From: JALCOL01 sp022649665
GTDB lineage: Bacteria; Bacillota; Bacilli; Lactobacillales; Enterococcaceae
Strand: one strand, 5' to 3'
Length of the DNA stretch: 64,000 nucleotides
NCBI GenBank assembly: GCA_030372335.1
Contig: JAUDCW010000013.1
Part shown: piece after piece, positions 60,595-64,000 of the stretch
Layout: every line of letters begins with the position of its first letter
Position numbering within the stretch: position 1 is the stretch's first letter
Translations under genes and position numbers: made by a program
The notes under the pieces: generated by a model
Database searches by the model: none
The model's input: the letters and a program-made list of their open reading frames with translations, nothing else
Told to the model about the DNA's origin: nothing

Positions 60595-61917
60595 TCAAAA
60601 CAGTTCATCGATCCATTGTTTGACCCATTGGACCAAGCGTTCGAAAGGATTCGCCCGTTCGACGCCTTTTTCGGTAACGATCTTGACTTCGGCTTTATGT
60701 GCGTCGCTCGCTTCCAGATAACCTAATTTATCGCTTGTTTCGACAGTCAACGTACCGACCGTTTCATTTTTATTGAATGGTGCGACTAGTTTGTTGTCTT
60801 TATTTAAATGGGTCCTTTCCAATTGTTCGTGGAAAGTCGGTGCTTGATTTCCTTCGATCCAAATATCTTCGGCGCTTGAAGCGATCAGCTTGACAGAAGG
60901 AGATTTTCCTCCATAAACATCGATAGTATGCTTTTTCAGCGTTGGATGGAGCTCATTGATCGAGGTTTGCTTCCAATCCGAAGTGACATAATCCATCAGT
61001 TTTGCCGTTTCAACAAAGCGGGCATTCGTGTCTGCTGCTTGATTGCTGGCATTCATGACTACGGTGATCATGTGTGAGTCGCCGCTTACTTTAGTACCAA
61101 CAAAACAGGCGCCGGCATCATCAGTCGTTCCGGTCTTTAATCCGTCAACACCTTCTTTGCCGAGCGCAAGCCCGGGCAGAAGCACGTTCCAGTTCGTCAT
61201 TTCGATGCTTTCGTGCGTTCCTTCAGCAAAGGTCGCTTTTGCTTGCTTTGAAAGCTCTAAAATTTGCGGATAGTCTTGGATCAAATGGCGAGCAATGAGC
61301 GCGACATCTTTGGCGGACATCGTGTTCTGGTCTTCAGCAGAAGAATTTGGATAGCGCAGCGTTTCGGGCAAAGAATCGTTGTCCAAGCCGCTGACGGTGA
61401 TGATGTTGGCGTCCTGGATCCCTAATTGCCCAAGTTTGGTCCGCATGGCATCGATGAAAGCACTTTGGCTGCCGGAGATTTTTTCTGCCAACGCCATGAT
61501 CGCCGCATTAGCACTGACGACCATTGTGGCGTTCATCAAATCTTTGACAGTGTATGTCGTTTCGGGATACAGCGGAACATTTGAAAGCTCATTATCTTGG
61601 CTGAGGGTTGCCAAGTCCGAAGAGATCGGGACTTGATCGGTTTCAGTGATCGTTCCGGCTTTCAGTGCATCATAGACAAGATACATTGAAAGGATCTTGG
61701 TCATCGAGGCGATCCCCAGCGGAGTTTCGCCATTTTGATCAAAAAAAATCTTGCCGGTTTTCTCATCACAGGCAAAAGCCGCTTTGGCGGCGATCGTCGG
61801 TGCCTCGCTTTCTGCCGCAGAAGCAGTTTGGAGCGGAACCGTTAAAAAAAACAAAAAGAAGCTGATCAAAGAAAAGAGCGCGAGTCCCCGCGTCTTATTT
61901 TTTATAGTTTTTTTCAT
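60595..61917 (-). CDS. dacA: D-alanyl-D-alanine carboxypeptidase (PBP5-like)
   Basis: The 440-residue low-molecular-weight penicillin-binding protein has a signal peptide (residues ~1-34, ending TASAA). The active site has SMTK (SxxK), SAN and KTGTT (KTG) motifs. A C-terminal beta domain and an amphipathic membrane anchor (FERLVQWVKQWIDELF) follow. It trims the terminal D-Ala of peptidoglycan stems. It lies 96 bp downstream of the histidine-kinase gene; the leader can pair AACTCCC with the GGGAGTT of its ribosome site. Confidence 0.93.
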   Translation of the reverse strand: MKKTIKNKTRGLALFSLISFFLFFLTVPLQTASAAESEAPTIAAKAAFACDEKTGKIFFDQNGETPLGIASMTKILSMYLVYDALKAGTITETDQVPISSDLATLSQDNELSNVPLYPETTYTVKDLMNATMVVSANAAIMALAEKISGSQSAFIDAMRTKLGQLGIQDANIITVSGLDNDSLPETLRYPNSSAEDQNTMSAKDVALIARHLIQDYPQILELSKQAKATFAEGTHESIEMTNWNVLLPGLALGKEGVDGLKTGTTDDAGACFVGTKVSGDSHMITVVMNASNQAADTNARFVETAKLMDYVTSDWKQTSINELHPTLKKHTIDVYGGKSPSVKLIASSAEDIWIEGNQAPTFHEQLERTHLNKDNKLVAPFNKNETVGTLTVETSDKLGYLEASDAHKAEVKIVTEKGVERANPFERLVQWVKQWIDELF

Positions 61918-62013
61918 TACTAACTCCCCTTTTTGATAGACTCCTCAATAGTTTATCTTTTTTCACAGGGAGTTTCAACCAAAACAAAAATGACAATCGT
62001 GATCTGCAAAAAC

Positions 62014-63180
62014 TTATTGTTTTAGCGGCAGGCGGATGATAAAAGAAGTCCACTGATCATCACTTTTAGCGAAAATATATCCGCCGTGGCCGGCGATGAT
62101 GCTTTGCGTGATCGCAAGACCCAGACCGGTACCGCCAGTCTCCTGTGAACGAGAAGACTCTACGCGGTAAAAACGATCAAACAACTGCTTTAATGAAGCG
62201 GATGGAATTTTTTTGCCGTCATTTTTTACGACGATAACTGCTTCTGTCCCTGACTTTTCAGCGGTCATCAAGATATGGCGGCCGCCTTTGCCGTATTTCA
62301 AGGCATTCGTCAGCAGATTGCTGAAAACGCGCATCAATTTTTCGGGATCGCCTTCCATTATAAAAGGATCGGGATCTGTCGAGACGCTGATCTCCATCTT
62401 TTTCTTGTTGGCCTCCAGTTCAAAGTCGATCGCCAGCTGCTCCAAGAGCTGATGAAGATCAAACGGGATCGGTTTGATCGTATTGACCGGCTGGCGGGCC
62501 TTCGTATATTCGAAGAGATCTTCGACCAAAAGCTTCATCTGCTTGGCTTTGCTGAAAGCGATATGGACGTATTTTCGCAGTTCATCCTCAGAATGATATT
62601 GTTTGTCTTCGATCAGCCCTAAATAGCCGATGATCGAGGTCAAAGGAGTCCGCAAATCATGGGAAACGTTGGTGATCAGCTCGTCTTTCGACTTTTCGAT
62701 CTTGCGTTCTTCGTCCACTGCGGCAACCGTGCTGTCGACGAGTCCGTTGATGCTGTCGATCACGCGTCCTAAGTCGCCTCCTAAAACAAACGGGATCCGG
62801 TAGTCGTAGTGTCCGCTCGCGATATAGTGAAGTTCGCTGATGATGTGGCGCAGCTGCATTTGATGATAGCGTCTGATCAAGCGCCAATAGAGGATCACGC
62901 TGTCTGCGATCACAAAAAGCAAAATCAAAAACTTCTTGCCGCTCCAAAAAATATTGCTGTCCCATTCTTTGTTCAGCAGATCTTTAATATTGAAAATCGT
63001 ATTGGTCAGCGATTGATTATTTTCAATAATCTGATCGATCATGATCAAAATACCGATATTGACCAGTGCCAGCAAAATGATCGTAATGATTCCCTCGATT
63101 GCCAGCTCGCTGACTTCTTTTGAAGTCAAAATGATTTTCGTACTGGCGGGCGGGGTCTGCTTTTGTCTAGTGTTTTTCAA
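62014..63180 (-). CDS. croS: Sensor histidine kinase, CroS-like
   Basis: The 388-residue kinase has two transmembrane helices (about 31-53 and 83-101) flanking a short extracellular loop of ~30 residues. A HAMP-like linker, HisKA (NVSHDLRTPLTSIIGYL, phospho-His) and an ATPase domain (NLLTNALKYGKGG, GTGLGLAITQ) follow. The start is TTG, overlapping the regulator gene by 14 bp without a clear ribosome site, suggesting coupled translation. CroS senses cell-wall stress and supports cephalosporin resistance in enterococci; orthology is inferred from position near serS and from similarity. Confidence 0.8.
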   Translation of the reverse strand: MKNTRQKQTPPASTKIILTSKEVSELAIEGIITIILLALVNIGILIMIDQIIENNQSLTNTIFNIKDLLNKEWDSNIFWSGKKFLILLFVIADSVILYWRLIRRYHQMQLRHIISELHYIASGHYDYRIPFVLGGDLGRVIDSINGLVDSTVAAVDEERKIEKSKDELITNVSHDLRTPLTSIIGYLGLIEDKQYHSEDELRKYVHIAFSKAKQMKLLVEDLFEYTKARQPVNTIKPIPFDLHQLLEQLAIDFELEANKKKMEISVSTDPDPFIMEGDPEKLMRVFSNLLTNALKYGKGGRHILMTAEKSGTEAVIVVKNDGKKIPSASLKQLFDRFYRVESSRSQETGGTGLGLAITQSIIAGHGGYIFAKSDDQWTSFIIRLPLKQ

Positions 63181-63856
63181 TTTTGTATCCGACTCCCCAA
63201 ACCGTTTGGATCACTTTTTCGCCGCCAGTTGCTTCCTCGATTTTATCGCGCAGATGACTGACGTGCACCATTACCGTTTTGGCGGAAACGACGCTTTCCT
63301 GTTGCCATACACGTTCAAAGATCTCATCGGCGCTGAACACTTTGTTTGGATGACTCGCCAATAGATATAAAATCCCGAATTCTAAAGCAGTCAATTGGAT
63401 TTCTTTTCCGTCGCTCGTTTTGACTTCGTGCGAATCTTTATTGATCGTTAAAGGTCCCGCTTCAAGCTCGTCCGGTTCATCCGAAGTCACTTGCATCTTG
63501 CTTCGGCGCAAGAGCGATTTCACGCGTGCCATCACTTCAAGCGGATTGAACGGTTTAGTGACATAATCATCCGCCCCGGCGATCAAACCTTTGATCTTAT
63601 CCATGTCGGTCGTTTTAGCGGTAAGCATGATGATCGGGATCTGTGACTCTTTCCGCAATTCTTTGACAACTTGCATGCCGTCCATTTCAGGCATCATTAA
63701 ATCTAAGATCAAAAGATCAACGTCATTGGTTGTCCGCAATTTTGAAAGAACTTCTTTTCCATTATATGCTTTGACTACTTGATACCCTTCGTTATGCAGA
63801 TATATGGTCAATAACTCTACGATTTCTTTATCATCGTCAGCAACTAGAACTTTCAT
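63167..63856 (-). CDS. croR: OmpR-family response regulator, CroR-like
   Basis: The 229-residue regulator has a receiver domain (VADDDKEIVELL, phospho-Asp in LILDLMMPEMDG, Lys in DDYVTKPF). A winged-helix output follows, with VSAKTVMVHVSHLRDKIEE as the recognition region and VWGVGYKIEKH at the end. The ATG follows GGGAGG, and a TATAAT box lies at 63899-63904. It forms an operon with the kinase and possibly dacA. VanR or other OmpR regulators are alternatives to CroR. The region 63905-64000 shows no further gene. Confidence 0.82.
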   Translation of the reverse strand: MKVLVADDDKEIVELLTIYLHNEGYQVVKAYNGKEVLSKLRTTNDVDLLILDLMMPEMDGMQVVKELRKESQIPIIMLTAKTTDMDKIKGLIAGADDYVTKPFNPLEVMARVKSLLRRSKMQVTSDEPDELEAGPLTINKDSHEVKTSDGKEIQLTALEFGILYLLASHPNKVFSADEIFERVWQQESVVSAKTVMVHVSHLRDKIEEATGGEKVIQTVWGVGYKIEKH

Positions 63857-64000
63857 TGATAAATTCCTCCCTGTATTCCGTTATGATGAGCTGCCTCTAT
63901 TATACATGAAGCGAAACAAACAGCCGATATTTTTGTTTATTTTCAGATGAATCAAGAAACTTCAAAAAAACCGTTGATCCAAAAAAATATTTTTGACAAT

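Noticed and set aside
1..64000. tRNA, rRNA, insertion sequence or prophage genes
   Set aside because: No such sequence or protein family was recognised on either strand by reading; a tRNA and transposase search would settle it.

Overview
The window is a chromosomal origin region from a low-GC Gram-positive bacterium, most likely a member of the Enterococcaceae (Enterococcus or a near relative). This rests on gene order and protein lengths judged by eye: dnaA-dnaN-yaaA-recF-gyrB-gyrA-rpsF-ssb-rpsR-gdpP-rplI-dnaB-purA on one side of oriC, and rpmH-rnpA-yidC-khpB-mnmE-mnmG, rsmG-parA-parB-DUF951-ychF-DUF1129, serS-dacA-croS-croR on the other. DnaA (447 aa) and PurA (430 aa) have enterococcal lengths. 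No rRNA, tRNA, insertion sequence, prophage or CRISPR array was seen.

Layout. 1-3.4 kb: the 3' end of a PTS-domain regulator, an ascorbate/UlaA-type IIB-IIC pair and a sugar-isomerase (SIS) protein, in visibly AT-richer DNA. 3.6-6.2 kb: a DegV lipid-binding protein and a CoA-disulfide/persulfide reductase with a rhodanese tail. 6.8-9.9 kb: a purine permease and adenine deaminase. 10.3-14.3 kb: a parS centromere site, an iron-siderophore ABC transporter and its divergent lipoprotein, with Fur-like boxes between them. 14.3-18.1 kb: manA with a DUF536-like HTH/coiled-coil protein, a GntR/UTRA regulator, a nucleoside deaminase and a Dps-like protein. 18.3-24.7 kb: argR convergent to a helD / membrane protein / ZIP / arcA / arcB run. 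24.8-41.4 kb: a second DegV protein and the replication/housekeeping block on the minus strand. 41.4-42 kb: oriC. 42-47.8 kb: the rpmH-to-mnmG block on the plus strand. 47.9-54.2 kb: two large secreted proteins, an OB-fold plus EEP nuclease and a 5'-nucleotidase, both ending in choline-binding-type repeats. 54.5-64 kb: the par operon, ychF, DUF1129, a T-box-controlled serS, dacA and a CroRS-like two-component system.

How it works together. Transcription mostly diverges from oriC, so essential genes run with the replication fork. The main head-on genes are the PTS, purine, fecB-like, dps-like and argR genes on the left, and the secreted pair, serS, dacA and croRS on the right. The secreted nuclease and nucleotidase could degrade external DNA to nucleosides. 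A purine permease, an adenine deaminase and a nucleoside deaminase are also present and could use the resulting bases (inference). Segregation signals are clear: parA/parB, one perfect parS 31 kb from oriC, and an inverted repeat made of parS half-sites in reversed order in front of the par operon.

The items I consider most worth a second look are the repeat-anchored nuclease/nucleotidase pair, the reversed parS half-sites, a promoter-hairpins-terminator unit between khpB and mnmE that looks like a small RNA of about 98 nt, a Dps homologue that appears to lack ferroxidase histidines, and a terminator-like hairpin in the dnaA leader.
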